From NCBI RefSeq assembly GCF_004319545.1, contig NZ_CP036313.1:1738501-1802500 (forward strand): a DNA stretch of 64,000 bases, given 5' to 3'. The notes beneath the pieces are model-generated. The model made no database searches and was not told the origin of the DNA. It saw nothing but the letters and a program-made list of their open reading frames with translations. The stretch comes from Desulfobacter hydrogenophilus. GTDB taxonomy: Bacteria > Desulfobacterota > Desulfobacteria > Desulfobacterales > Desulfobacteraceae. The first letter of the stretch is position 1, and each line of letters opens with the position of its first letter. The translations under genes and the position numbers were made by a program. Shown piece after piece: positions 16,365 through 25,304 of this stretch.

Positions 16365-17333
16365 TTAAATGCAGATATCAGGGCTCAGACGTAATACCGG
16401 TACCGGGCTGTGACGGAAAATTTTCTCAATGGTGCTGCCCAAAACAAATTTGACCGAGCGACTGTGACCTAAGGGGCCTAGAACCAGGGCGTCTGCCCTG
16501 AGATCTTTTGTGGCAGAAAGGATCTGCTCACAAGGGTCTCCCGAAACAATGGTGATATCAATCCCTGGCAAATCCCCAATGCCTGCCGCCTTTATTTGAT
16601 CCTCAAGCCGGTCCCTTCGCCGTTGTTTGGCCTTGGGTAAAAATTGTTCTTCAGAAAAGGTGTTTTCAGGGATATAATGGGATTTAATCCAGGCAAGTTC
16701 CTTGGTGCCGATGCAATGGACCACATGAAGCTTTGCCCCTGTTGTTTTTGCAATCCATCCCGCCCGGGCCAGAATATGTTCGGTCCAGGGCGAAAAGTCC
16801 ACCGCTGCTATAATGTTTTGCAGTTCTCCGGGTTCCGGCTGTTCGTTGCCTGAGTACATTCGCTTAAAGATATGTTTGTCCCTGACACTGAACAACGCCT
16901 TTTTGCAGTGACGGAATACAAATTCCGCTGCACTGCCGAACATGAAACTGGACAGATTGGAACGCCCTTTGTTGGCCATGACCACAAGGTCAGGATCGAC
17001 CTCATCAATCATGCTGAGGATCTCTTCGGCAGGATATCCCATTTTGATACGGACATCGGTTTTGCCGTCGAATTTAGGATAATGTGTCCGGATCAGGTCC
17101 CTGATCTGGGCAATCCTGTGTTGTTTAAGTTCCTCCAAGTACTCCTTGGTGTCCTCCCTGCAGGGGTACATCATTCCGGCCATATACACCGGATTAACCT
17201 CGCGCAACGGGACAATGGAACAAATGGTGACTTTGATATCTGCCTGTCCGGCCAGCCCCAGGGCATAGCCCAGGGTCATGGATGAGTAATCTGACAGGTC
17301 AATACACGCCATAATGTGGTTGAACCGGTTCAT
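16365..17333 (-). CDS. Tandem universal stress protein (two UspA domains)
   Basis: 322 residues with two UspA folds. The first (about residues 1-145) has IDLSDYSSMTLGYAL and VMANKGRSNLSSFMFGSAAEFV. The second (about 160-322) has AAVDFSPWTEHIL and VLGPLGHSRSVKFVLGSTIEKI. The G-X2-G-X9-G(S/T) ATP loop is recognisable in both halves. Such proteins respond to starvation or redox stress. It is monocistronic. Confidence 0.92.
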   Translation of the reverse strand: MNRFNHIMACIDLSDYSSMTLGYALGLAGQADIKVTICSIVPLREVNPVYMAGMMYPCREDTKEYLEELKQHRIAQIRDLIRTHYPKFDGKTDVRIKMGYPAEEILSMIDEVDPDLVVMANKGRSNLSSFMFGSAAEFVFRHCKKALFSVRDKHIFKRMYSGNEQPEPGELQNIIAAVDFSPWTEHILARAGWIAKTTGAKLHVVHCIGTKELAWIKSHYIPENTFSEEQFLPKAKQRRRDRLEDQIKAAGIGDLPGIDITIVSGDPCEQILSATKDLRADALVLGPLGHSRSVKFVLGSTIEKIFRHSPVPVLRLSPDICI

Positions 17334-17710
17334 TGTCTACTCCTGAATTTATAGAGACGTATACATTTTTTTGTGTCCATGACCAGAACGGATTAATCCT
17401 TTGTCTTTGTAATACGATTAGCGCCCGTTGAGGTAAAAAAAATGTTTTAAATTCATGGACAACTTTTTTATAGATTGTAGCACCTTCATATATGGTTGTA
17501 TAGGCAACGGAATGGATTTTCAGATTGCCGATTAAAAATCAAAATGAAATGTTTATTAGCAATAAATTAACACATTGTTTTAATCAAATTCAAGTTATGA
17601 AAAAGACACCTGTCACCATCCGGAGGTAAAAAATTGTGGACTTGCCTATTTTTATAAATTAAAGTTTATGGTCGAGGGGGCGGAACCACTATGTATAAGG
17701 GGAAAGAAAT
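17334..17710. other. Intergenic region between divergent usp and methyltransferase genes
   Basis: 377 bp, AT-rich, with no open frame that looks coding. It should hold the two divergent promoters. I see no clear -35/-10 pair with good spacing and no strong hairpin. Confidence 0.5.
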
Positions 17711-18910
17711 ATGACCGATTTTAACCCCAGCTCTTTGGCGGATTTGATGATTAAGGTTGCCTGGAAGGATCAGGGCTATTTTCATCAGGAATATTATTTT
17801 GCTAAAAATTTTAATTTTTACCGGGATGTTTTTCCCGGAACCTTGATGAAAACAGCGTGTGACGCATTGCACGATTCAAATACCTTCAGGGTTCATGTCG
17901 CGGAAGGCCGCCTGGTACCGCCTTATTCAGAAAATAAAGTTTTTTCTTTGCCGTTAAGCCGGGTGGACCTGGATGATAAACTCATTGTCGTTCCCAATCG
18001 CTTTTATCCACGCCAGATTTTAAAAGGGGTGCCCGGCATTTTTAAAGGAAATTTTATTCCCTTCCGGGTAGCCGGGATAAATGAGACCCATCTGACCGCG
18101 GATTTGAACCATCCTCTCAGCCTGAAAGAACTGGACCTTGAATTTTGTCTTTTAGATTCCCGTATCCGCTCCCGGGAGCGGGGCGGAGCATCTACGGACT
18201 GGCTGGAAATGGCCCTTGACGGGCCGGGGATTCAGGCCGCTGTTTTTAACGGTTTTGTCTGTGCCATGGATGCGCTGACTTTTGAGCGCAAAGACCCTGG
18301 CCGGGATGTAGATTTTTATTCGGTAGATCGGCTGCTTGGTCATCTTGACGACCAAGCTCATGAAAATTTAGTTGGAATTTATCAAGATTTTTTTGGCGAT
18401 CATGATGCTGTTTTGGATCTGATGGCAGGCTGGCAGTCCCATTTGCCGGACAGGACCAGATTTTCAAAGGTATCCGGTTTAGGCATGAACCCTCATGAGA
18501 TGGATAAAAACCCTTGTCTGACGGATTTTTTGGTCCATGATCTCAATGAATCTCCTGTGCTGCCATACGAAGATGCTGCGTTTGACCATGCCATTTGTTC
18601 TTTGTCCGTGGAATACCTGACCAGTCCTGTGGCTGTGTTTAAAGAAGTGGCCCGGGTTCTGAAACCAGGCGGCCGGTTTATTGTCTCTTTTTCCAATCGG
18701 TGGTTCCCGGAAAAGAGCATTTCCCTCTGGGAAAATCTTCATGAGTTTGAGCGGGTTGGACTGGTGATGGCATACTTTGCCGCATCCGGTTGTTTTAACG
18801 ATTTTGAAACCCGGTCGGTCCGGGGATATCCACGGCCCTTTGACGATCCGCATATCAATAAAACCCATATGTCCGATCCGATTTATGCCGTTGCCGGGAC
18901 CGTAATTTAA
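17711..18910 (+). CDS. Methyltransferase-domain protein with an unassigned N-terminal half
   Basis: 399 residues. The C-terminal part (about 230-399) looks like a class I SAM methyltransferase: AVLDLMAGWQSHLP, an acidic turn, DHAICSLSVEYLTSP, and ARVLKPGGRFIVSFSNRWFP. The first about 200 residues are not recognised; they include NRFYPRQILKGVPGIFKGNFIPF. The motif I glycines are reduced (DLMAGWQS rather than DxGxGxG). A GGGGAAAG ribosome site precedes the ATG. It stands alone, so its substrate is unknown. Confidence 0.75.
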   Translation: MTDFNPSSLADLMIKVAWKDQGYFHQEYYFAKNFNFYRDVFPGTLMKTACDALHDSNTFRVHVAEGRLVPPYSENKVFSLPLSRVDLDDKLIVVPNRFYPRQILKGVPGIFKGNFIPFRVAGINETHLTADLNHPLSLKELDLEFCLLDSRIRSRERGGASTDWLEMALDGPGIQAAVFNGFVCAMDALTFERKDPGRDVDFYSVDRLLGHLDDQAHENLVGIYQDFFGDHDAVLDLMAGWQSHLPDRTRFSKVSGLGMNPHEMDKNPCLTDFLVHDLNESPVLPYEDAAFDHAICSLSVEYLTSPVAVFKEVARVLKPGGRFIVSFSNRWFPEKSISLWENLHEFERVGLVMAYFAASGCFNDFETRSVRGYPRPFDDPHINKTHMSDPIYAVAGTVI

Positions 18911-19338
18911 GGGATTTTGAAAAGATACCACAAATTTTGCGCCGAATTTTTATTTGTATTTAAGGCGCGTGAACTCAAAGCCACTGAATGCGGCAATGGC
19001 CCGATTCTTTGCAGGCGGTGATGCTTGGGCGAACGGCTGCCATGTCGAAACCATAGGGGACTTAGAGATACTCTTTGTGTCGGTCCTGGATTTGGGGATT
19101 TCCAATGACTTGATGCTTTTGTTAAAATCATATAATATACTTGCTTCCACGTCGTGTTCAAAAGGGCCTGTAACCATGGTCCGGGGCAAAGAATTCTTTA
19201 ACGTTGGGGTATTCCGGAAGATAAAAGGGCAATAGTATCCTTACAGATGTTGCATATATTACACCTGAGATACTATCCGGCACCTTATTGCGCCGTCTTT
19301 TCATGCAAGAAGTACATTGTATTACAGGTAAGACTTAA
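18911..19338. other. Unresolved intergenic region with overlapping minor frames
   Basis: 428 bp with open frames of 79-93 residues on both strands over the same stretch (18950-19235). None has a ribosome site or recognised motif. It may be a decayed gene or a repeat. A weak inverted repeat TAGTATC...GATACTA lies at about 19228-19280. Confidence 0.35.
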
Positions 19339-21066
19339 ATGAGCGATAAACCCAGTTACGAAATGCTTGAGCAACAGATCAAACGACTGGAAACCTCCAT
19401 CCAGGGCGCCCGCCGGGCAGAATTGATCAATAGAACGCTGTTTTATATTGCCTCCGATTTGACCACCTGCGGTTCCCTTGCGGATCTGTATGCCTCCATA
19501 TACAAACGGGTCTCGGGTCTTATGGATATCCCCAATTTTTTTATAGCCATTTATCATAAAGAGCAAAAAGCCATACAGTACGTATTTCGCAGGGACGCGC
19601 AGTCAGATTTTTCTCCTGAGTGGATATACAATTTTTCTGTAAAGCCTTCGTTGACCGGTGATGTAATTATAAACAAAGCGCCGTTACTTCTGGATGAACA
19701 CCAGCTTATGGATCTTGGAGCCAAAGGCAGGGTTATGGGGCGACTGCCTAAAAATTGGCTGGGTATTCCGTTGATGGTCAAGGGCGAAGTGATCGGCGTG
19801 ATGGCGGTAAAAAGTTATACCAATGCCGTCAAATACAATGAAGGGCATGTGGAACTGCTCAGTTTTGTTTCGGACACCATTGCCACGGCTATTAAAAAAA
19901 AGCAGACGGAGAATGAGCTCAGCAAAGCCAAAGAGCGCCTGATCCGTAGTCAGAAGCTTGAAGCCATTGCCACATTGGCAGGCGGCATTGCCCATGATTT
20001 TAATAACACCCTCTCCGTCACGCTTGGTAATATCAATCTGGCACAGATGGCAGCGGTAAGCGGGACCATCAGAGGATACCTGGATGACGCAGAACAATCG
20101 GTTCTCCAGGCAAAAAATTTGGCTTCTAAATTTGTAATTTTTTCAAGCAGCAGTACCGTGGGCATTAAAAACCACATTAACCTGACAGGATTTATTACCG
20201 TCACCCTTGATCAACTGAAACAGGAAAAAAATATTTTGTCCCGGCTTGAGGTCTTTGACCTGCCTCCTGTCATCGAAGCTGACAGCGAAGCCCTCAATGA
20301 AGCGCTGAAGAATGTTATCATCAATGCATCAGAAGCCATGGACAATAAATATCCGGTAAAGATAACAGCACAACTTTATCCCAAAAGAAAAGGTATGATT
20401 GTCATATCAATCACAGACCAGGGCAGAGGAATCAAGTCGGATCATTTAGAAAAAATTTTTAATCCCTATTTTTCCACCAAACCTAAAGGGGGGAATCGGG
20501 GAACCGGGCTCGGACTTTCCATTGTCTGGGCCATTGTGAAAAACCACCAGGGCAATATCCAGATTCGCTCCACCCTGGGGCAGGGCACTTGTGTGGATAT
20601 CATTCTGCCCATTTTCCCAAAAGATACAGCCAAAGAAAACCTTAAGCCCAAAGCGGTGGAAGCCAAGGCAGTACGACCTGCCAGGGTGGCAACCCGAAAA
20701 CCCCTTGTCCTGTGTATGGATGACGACGCCATGATTCTGGAAATCACGGAAATAATTCTTACCCAGCTGGGTTACGAGCCTGTCCTTGCAAAATCCGGTG
20801 AAGAGGCGGTGGAAAAATATCAGGCCTGTCTTGTGGAAGGTAAAATTATCGGCAAGGTGATCCTTGACCTTGAAGTGAAGCATGGCATGGGAGGCGAAGA
20901 GACCATGGAAAAGCTGCTGGCACTGAATCCTGGAATTAAGGGTATTGTGGCTTCTGGTTATCCCAATGATGCGGTCATGGAAAACTATGCTTTTTTCGGA
21001 TTTTCTGCGGCACTATCCAAGCCCTTTTCCATCATGGCGCTGAAACAGGCTCTTGAAAATCTGTAA
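19339..21066 (+). CDS. Hybrid sensor histidine kinase (GAF-HisKA-HATPase-receiver)
   Basis: 575 residues. A short coiled segment leads to a GAF domain (about residues 30-190), then a dimerisation helix with the phospho-accepting His in GGIAHDFNNTLS. The HATPase has NVIINASEAMD, DQGRGI and NRGTGLGLSIV, and the C-terminal receiver has VLCMDDDAMI, ILDLEVKHGMGG (Asp present) and SKPF. There is no membrane segment, so it senses a cytosolic signal through GAF. No response regulator is adjacent. The AHDFNN type is common in Deltaproteobacteria. Confidence 0.93.
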   Translation: MSDKPSYEMLEQQIKRLETSIQGARRAELINRTLFYIASDLTTCGSLADLYASIYKRVSGLMDIPNFFIAIYHKEQKAIQYVFRRDAQSDFSPEWIYNFSVKPSLTGDVIINKAPLLLDEHQLMDLGAKGRVMGRLPKNWLGIPLMVKGEVIGVMAVKSYTNAVKYNEGHVELLSFVSDTIATAIKKKQTENELSKAKERLIRSQKLEAIATLAGGIAHDFNNTLSVTLGNINLAQMAAVSGTIRGYLDDAEQSVLQAKNLASKFVIFSSSSTVGIKNHINLTGFITVTLDQLKQEKNILSRLEVFDLPPVIEADSEALNEALKNVIINASEAMDNKYPVKITAQLYPKRKGMIVISITDQGRGIKSDHLEKIFNPYFSTKPKGGNRGTGLGLSIVWAIVKNHQGNIQIRSTLGQGTCVDIILPIFPKDTAKENLKPKAVEAKAVRPARVATRKPLVLCMDDDAMILEITEIILTQLGYEPVLAKSGEEAVEKYQACLVEGKIIGKVILDLEVKHGMGGEETMEKLLALNPGIKGIVASGYPNDAVMENYAFFGFSAALSKPFSIMALKQALENL

Positions 21067-21160
21067 AACAGCCATGGGGGTGAGCTGGGCTATTGATATC
21101 CAGGTCCAACCCACAACAAAACATGAAAGTCCCTTAACAACTGATTGGGACTTTCATAAC
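21064..21160 (+). repeat. Interspersed ~95-bp hairpin repeat, copy B
   Basis: Homologous to copy A at 2452-2548. It ends in a perfect 11-bp inverted repeat, ATGAAAGTCCC...GGGACTTTCAT, with a 13-nt loop at 21124-21158. It lies between the convergent sensor kinase and hisD genes, where the hairpin may act as a terminator. Confidence 0.78.
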
Positions 21161-21182
21161 AATACAGGAAACAAAAGGTTTG

Positions 21183-22481
21183 TTATTTCCGCCGGATTTT
21201 TACTGAATTGGCATGGGCATCCAGGGCTTCGGTCCGGGCCAGGGTGATCACATCATCTGCTTCCTTTTCAAAGGCGGCTTTGGAATAATGGATCAGGCTG
21301 GTTTTCTTGGTAAAATGGGAAACGCTCAAGGCAGATGAAAACCGGGCCGTTCCTGCTGTGGGCAGCACATGGTTGGGGCCTGCAATATAGTCGCCCATGG
21401 GTTCGGGGGTGTACGGTCCCAGGAACAGGGCCCCTGCATTTTGAATTCTGTCAATATAATCAAAAGGCGACTCCACGATGATTTCAAGGTGTTCCGGTGC
21501 CAGGCGGTTGGACAAGTCGATGGCCGTATCAATATCGGGTACCACCAGAATGGCGCCAAAATTATTGATGGCCGGTCCGGCAATATCCTTGCGGGTCAGG
21601 GCATTTAGCTGGGGTTCAAGTGCGGTAGAGACTTTTTGCGCCAGATCTTGGGAATCGGTCACCAGTACAGCCGATGCCAGCACATCATGCTCGGCCTGGG
21701 AAAGCAAGTCTGCGGCAATGCATTCCGGGTCTGCGGTTTTATCTGCAATGATCAGAATTTCGCTGGGACCTGCAATCATATCGATACCAACGGTTCCGGA
21801 AACAATTTTCTTGGCAAGGGCGACATAAATATTTCCCGGACCCACAATCACATCAACCTTGGGCACCTGGGCCGTTCCGTAAGCCAATGCGCCAATGGCC
21901 CAGGCAGAACCTGCTTTGAACACAGAATCAATGCCCACGGCCCGGGCTGCCGCAAGAAGGTGGGGATTGATTTTTCCGTTAGCCATGGGCGGGGTCATCA
22001 AAGAGATTGATTTTACACCCGCCACCTTGGCCGGAATTCCTCCCATGAGCACAGACGAGACTAAGGGGGTTTTACCGCCCTTGGCCCCGGGGGCATAGAT
22101 ACCTGCCGCAGCCACAGGTCGGACCATCTGACCCACCATCACTCCGTTTCTGGGGGTGTCCATCCATGAATTTTCCCTTTGTCGGCTGTGAAAAGTGGTG
22201 AGCTGTTCGACGGCCCGGTCAAGGGCCTTTAAAAACTGCGGGGTCATCTGCTCCAGGGCATCTTCAAACTCCTGTTCCGTCACCTTAAAGGTATCCAAGG
22301 TAACAGCCGGGGAGTCAAACTTGTTGGTGTATTCGATGAGTGCCTCATCACCTCTTTTTTTAACATCATCTAAAAATGCCTGGACATTCTCCTGGTCTTC
22401 CCTGGAAAACCCTAAGCCTCTGTCTATGGTATCCTGGACCCTTTTTTCCGCTTCCGGGGACGGGTAATTAAATATTTTCAT
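21183..22481 (-). CDS. hisD: Histidinol dehydrogenase
   Basis: 432 residues, full family length. Conserved pieces include the substrate/metal region LSQAEHDVLASAVLVT, GPSEILIIAD, LAPEHLEII, and the end YIAGPNHVLPTAGTARFSSAL. It is a Zn enzyme that oxidises L-histidinol to L-histidine in two NAD-dependent steps. No other his gene is near, so this copy is isolated from a his operon. The start at 22481 has only a weak GAGA upstream. Confidence 0.95.
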   Translation of the reverse strand: MKIFNYPSPEAEKRVQDTIDRGLGFSREDQENVQAFLDDVKKRGDEALIEYTNKFDSPAVTLDTFKVTEQEFEDALEQMTPQFLKALDRAVEQLTTFHSRQRENSWMDTPRNGVMVGQMVRPVAAAGIYAPGAKGGKTPLVSSVLMGGIPAKVAGVKSISLMTPPMANGKINPHLLAAARAVGIDSVFKAGSAWAIGALAYGTAQVPKVDVIVGPGNIYVALAKKIVSGTVGIDMIAGPSEILIIADKTADPECIAADLLSQAEHDVLASAVLVTDSQDLAQKVSTALEPQLNALTRKDIAGPAINNFGAILVVPDIDTAIDLSNRLAPEHLEIIVESPFDYIDRIQNAGALFLGPYTPEPMGDYIAGPNHVLPTAGTARFSSALSVSHFTKKTSLIHYSKAAFEKEADDVITLARTEALDAHANSVKIRRK

Positions 22482-22674
22482 GGTTGTCTCTTTAACTTAT
22501 GTTTATTTTCGGCCAAAAAGCTGTTTCCATATTTCAAAATAAAAGAATAGGGCCGCTTGATAAAAAAAATAATATATATATCAATTTTTAACACAGAAAA
22601 CCAATGTCAAGTCCAATGGGTTTAAAAAATATTGAAACAGGACCGGGATATGGTTTCTGGTCTATGGCTAAAAT
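22482..22674. other. AT-rich intergenic region upstream of hisD
   Basis: Mostly A/T, including a run of alternating AT. It should hold the leftward hisD promoter. No gene or strong hairpin is visible; the rightward promoter elements are listed separately. Confidence 0.4.
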
Positions 22675-22717
22675 AAAATTAACTTGCTGTTATGTTAAGT
22701 TAATTTTCCCATTGACA
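22675..22717 (+). promoter_or_regulatory. Palindromic operator and -35 upstream of an aminotransferase gene
   Basis: AAAATTAACTT (22675-22685) and AAGTTAATTTT (22697-22707) form a perfect 11-bp inverted repeat. It is followed five bases later by TTGACA (22712-22717). The -10 is less clear (TTATAC or TACCAT). The palindrome fits a regulator site just upstream of the promoter. Confidence 0.6.
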
Positions 22718-22811
22718 CCAGCGGCCTTTATTATACCATTGTGCGGTTGACAAAAATGTCCCGGCAGTGCACCTTGCGGTCCTGTGCGTAAACTTTTTTA
22801 AGGAAAGAATT

Positions 22812-23969
22812 TTGTATATTTCTAAAAATATTGAATCCCTGAGGTACAGCGTAATACGGGAAATGAGTCAGGTCGCAGCCCAATATGAGAATGTCATCTC
22901 CCTTGGCATCGGCGAACCAGATTTTCATACCCCGGCCCCCATTATCGAGAAAGCCTTTGAAGATGCCCGTAAGGGCCATACCCATTACACCCACGCCAAA
23001 GGCGACCCACAGCTCATTGAAAAGTTGTCCGTTCGCCTGTCAAAGGACCTTGGCAAAATTGTTCCGCCTGAGTGCATCATAATTACTCACGGCGCCATGA
23101 ACGGCCTTGCCAATGCTTTCAGGACCCTTATGGATCCAGGAGATGAAATCATTGTCATCGAACCCCATTTCCCGGATTACCTGGCCCACATCACCCTGGC
23201 CCATGCCGTGCCTAAGTATGTGCCTTCGGGATTTGATAAAGGTTTTTTACCGGATCCGGCAGACATTGAAGCGGCCATCACAACGGAAACAAAAATTATT
23301 TTGATCAACTCGCCAAATAATCCCACAGGTACGGTTGTTCCCAAACGCCTTCTGGAAGAGATCTCTGACATTGCCAAAGCCCACGATCTTTGCGTGGTGT
23401 CTGATGAGGTGTATGACCGAATTTCATTTGAAGGCCGGGCCGCATCCATATATAGCTGTCCGGGGATGGAAAACCATGCCCTTGTAATTAATTCTTTTTC
23501 CAAAACCTATGCCATGACAGGATGGCGGGTGGGATTTGCCTATGGGCCTCAACCTGTGATTGATCAGATGGTAAAAGTGGGCAACTACGCCATGGCTTGC
23601 GCCTGCAGTGTGAGCCAGCGGGCAGCCATTGCAGCCCTGGATACGCCTGATGAGGTGATCAAAGAGATGTCTGATACCTTTGAACAGCGGGTGGAACTGG
23701 TCTGTTCGCGGCTTGAGGCCATGCCCGGGGTCCGGGTCAGGCGCCCCAAAGGCAGTTTTTACGTATTTGCCGATATCTCCAGCATCACCAACCAATCCAG
23801 ACAGTTTGCCCTGGATCTGATAAAAGAGGAAAAAGTCGTGGTGGTACCCGGGTATCCATTCGGGCTATCCTGTGAGGGGTGTATCCGCATTGCCTGCACC
23901 ATAAACAGCGAACAACTTTGTGAGGCCATGGATCGTCTGGAGCGGTTTCTTGCTGTAAGAAGACACTAA
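22812..23969 (+). CDS. PLP-dependent aminotransferase, class I/II
   Basis: 385 residues, fold type I. It has SLGIGEPDFHTP near the start, NNPTG (about residue 175), and the PLP lysine in SFSKTYAMTGWRVGF. The family includes aspartate and aromatic aminotransferases; the exact substrate is open. I prefer the TTG at 22812, with AGGA seven bases before it, over an ATG at 22767 that has no ribosome site. The stop TAA shares its last base with mobile repeat copy 3. Confidence 0.92.
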   Translation: MYISKNIESLRYSVIREMSQVAAQYENVISLGIGEPDFHTPAPIIEKAFEDARKGHTHYTHAKGDPQLIEKLSVRLSKDLGKIVPPECIIITHGAMNGLANAFRTLMDPGDEIIVIEPHFPDYLAHITLAHAVPKYVPSGFDKGFLPDPADIEAAITTETKIILINSPNNPTGTVVPKRLLEEISDIAKAHDLCVVSDEVYDRISFEGRAASIYSCPGMENHALVINSFSKTYAMTGWRVGFAYGPQPVIDQMVKVGNYAMACACSVSQRAAIAALDTPDEVIKEMSDTFEQRVELVCSRLEAMPGVRVRRPKGSFYVFADISSITNQSRQFALDLIKEEKVVVVPGYPFGLSCEGCIRIACTINSEQLCEAMDRLERFLAVRRH

Positions 23970-24132
23970 GGCCCAAGTTCAAAATAAAACCTTCCATATG
24001 GTTTGCCTTTTCATTCGTCTTCTTCGTTGTGTCAATGGGTACATATATTTAATATGCTCCCATTGCCACGCCTTGAATACGAACGAAAATTCTAAATCAT
24101 ATTTTGGAATGTTTTATTCCGATCATGGGCCT
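23969..24132. mobile_element. TA-flanked palindromic mobile repeat (MITE-like), copy 3
   Basis: 164 bp and almost identical to copy 2 (6914-7077). Terminal inverted repeats start AGGCCCAAG and end GATCATGGGCCT. It begins on the stop codon of the aminotransferase gene and is bounded by TA on both sides. It has no coding capacity. Confidence 0.85.
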
Positions 24133-24188
24133 AACTTTAAGTTGCCCTAACTTACCATTCCCAGTGTTAATGATTCTGATTAGACTAA

Positions 24189-24259
24189 TTTTGATCATTT
24201 GATCAAAAAATCTCTTGACACATGCTTTGTTTGGATTTATATTTTTGGTCAAATGACCA
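24189..24259 (+). promoter_or_regulatory. Promoter flanked by two matching palindromes (UPF0251 operon)
   Basis: TTGACA (24215-24220), 17-bp spacer, TATATT (24238-24243). A perfect palindrome TTTTGATCA-TT-TGATCAAAA lies just upstream (24189-24208), and TGGTCA-AA-TGACCA lies just after the -10 (24246-24259). Both share the layout of a half-site ending TCA, two A/T, then TGA. This suggests one dimeric regulator at two sites. Confidence 0.75.
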
Positions 24260-24273
24260 TAACAAGGAGACCC

Positions 24274-24615
24274 ATGCCAAGACCCAAGCGACCTAGATGT
24301 ATTTCATCCAAACCGGCCATTAAAGGGTTTAAGCCCAGAGGAACAGTGGAGACCGGAGAGGTCATCCTTTCCCTGGAAGAATTTGAAGCCCTCAAACTCA
24401 TAGATTATGAGGGCATGGACCAGTCTGGAGCCGCGCAGGTTATGGATGTTTCCCGACAAACCGTTGGAAGGGTTCTTAAAACCGCCCGCCATAAAATCGC
24501 TGAAGCGCTGGTGACAGCCAAACGGCTCACCGTCCAAGGCGGTTGCTATGAGATGCGGGGACGGGGACAGGGCCGAGGTTGGCGGCATGGGTGCAGAAAA
24601 CCGCAAGGACTTTAG
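24274..24615 (+). CDS. UPF0251/DUF134 predicted DNA-binding protein
   Basis: 113 residues. It opens MPRPKRPRCI and has the family helix-turn-helix QSGAAQVMDVSRQTVGRVLK, then a basic Gly-rich tail GRGQGRGWRHGCR. Members are small putative regulators often linked to Fe-S or Fe-Mo-type cofactor proteins in anaerobes; none has a firm role. Start at 24274, after AAGGAG. It is followed by a Gly-rich peptide gene and a DtxR-type regulator, so the three probably form one regulatory group. Confidence 0.88.
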   Translation: MPRPKRPRCISSKPAIKGFKPRGTVETGEVILSLEEFEALKLIDYEGMDQSGAAQVMDVSRQTVGRVLKTARHKIAEALVTAKRLTVQGGCYEMRGRGQGRGWRHGCRKPQGL

Positions 24616-24628
24616 AGGAGGTGATTCC

Positions 24629-24787
24629 ATGAATAAAGGACAGAATAAAGCTGGTGGCCGGTGCAACGGCCAAGGCGGAAAAGGAAATTTTGCAGGCCAG
24701 GGCAGATGCCAGGGTGGTCCCGGAAGATGCGGGGCCGGTGTAGGCCAGGGCAAAAAAGGCCGGGGCCAGGGCGGACAGTCCAGGTAA
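24629..24787 (+). CDS. Small Gly/Gln-rich peptide
   Basis: 52 residues, one third Gly, with Arg, Lys and Gln and three Cys: repeated GGKGNFAGQG, GRCQGGPGRCGAG and GKKGRGQGGQ. Its ribosome site AGGAGGTGAT is close to a perfect match to the 16S end, so it should be translated strongly. It lies 13 bases after the UPF0251 gene, whose own tail has similar GRGQGRG repeats. Function is unknown. Possible roles are metal or nucleic-acid binding (inference). Confidence 0.7.
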   Translation: MNKGQNKAGGRCNGQGGKGNFAGQGRCQGGPGRCGAGVGQGKKGRGQGGQSR

Positions 24788-24850
24788 TTACAAACCTACC
24801 AAGCGGCCGGCGTAACCCGGCCGCTTCTCGGTACCTTTATAACGGAGATT

Positions 24851-25243
24851 ATGACCATGAACAGCGAAGACACCCTTTCCGAAAGCCTTGAAGACTATCT
24901 TGAAGTCATACTGGAACTTCAGACCATGAATACGGTTGCCCGATCAAAAGATATTGCCGAAAAACTGAATATTAAATGCGGGTCCGTTACAGGTACCCTT
25001 AAAAAATTGGCTGATCGGAAACTCATAAATTATGAACCTTACGGCTATATCACCTTGACCTCCAAAGGGGAGAAAATCGCAAAAGAGGTTACAACCCGTC
25101 ATAATGTGTTTAAGCATTTTTTATTCAAACATGTGGAGCTTGATGAAACTATTGCAGAACAAACCGCATGCCGTATGGAACATGCCATGAACCATAAAAA
25201 CTTTATGAAATTTAAGGCGTTTGTTACAAAACTGGATGCCTGA
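24851..25243 (+). CDS. DtxR/MntR-family metal-dependent regulator
   Basis: 130 residues. The winged helix-turn-helix reads ARSKDIAEKLNIKCGSVTGTLKKLADRKLI, followed by TSKGEKIAKEV and a dimerisation/metal region with C-x3-HAMNH. Family members repress iron or manganese uptake genes when metal is bound. It ends the group with the UPF0251 and Gly-rich genes. It is also a candidate to regulate feoAB at 9.3 kb (inference). Length is slightly short but complete. Confidence 0.88.
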   Translation: MTMNSEDTLSESLEDYLEVILELQTMNTVARSKDIAEKLNIKCGSVTGTLKKLADRKLINYEPYGYITLTSKGEKIAKEVTTRHNVFKHFLFKHVELDETIAEQTACRMEHAMNHKNFMKFKAFVTKLDA

Positions 25244-25304
25244 TAGTCAAGCATCATCTTTTCTATAGTTTTCAAAGCAGGCAGTTGTGATGGACTTTTA
25301 TTCC

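Noticed and set aside
2452..24132. CRISPR array from the repeated sequences
   Set aside because: The repeats are few, far apart, long and palindromic, with no regular spacers and no cas genes.
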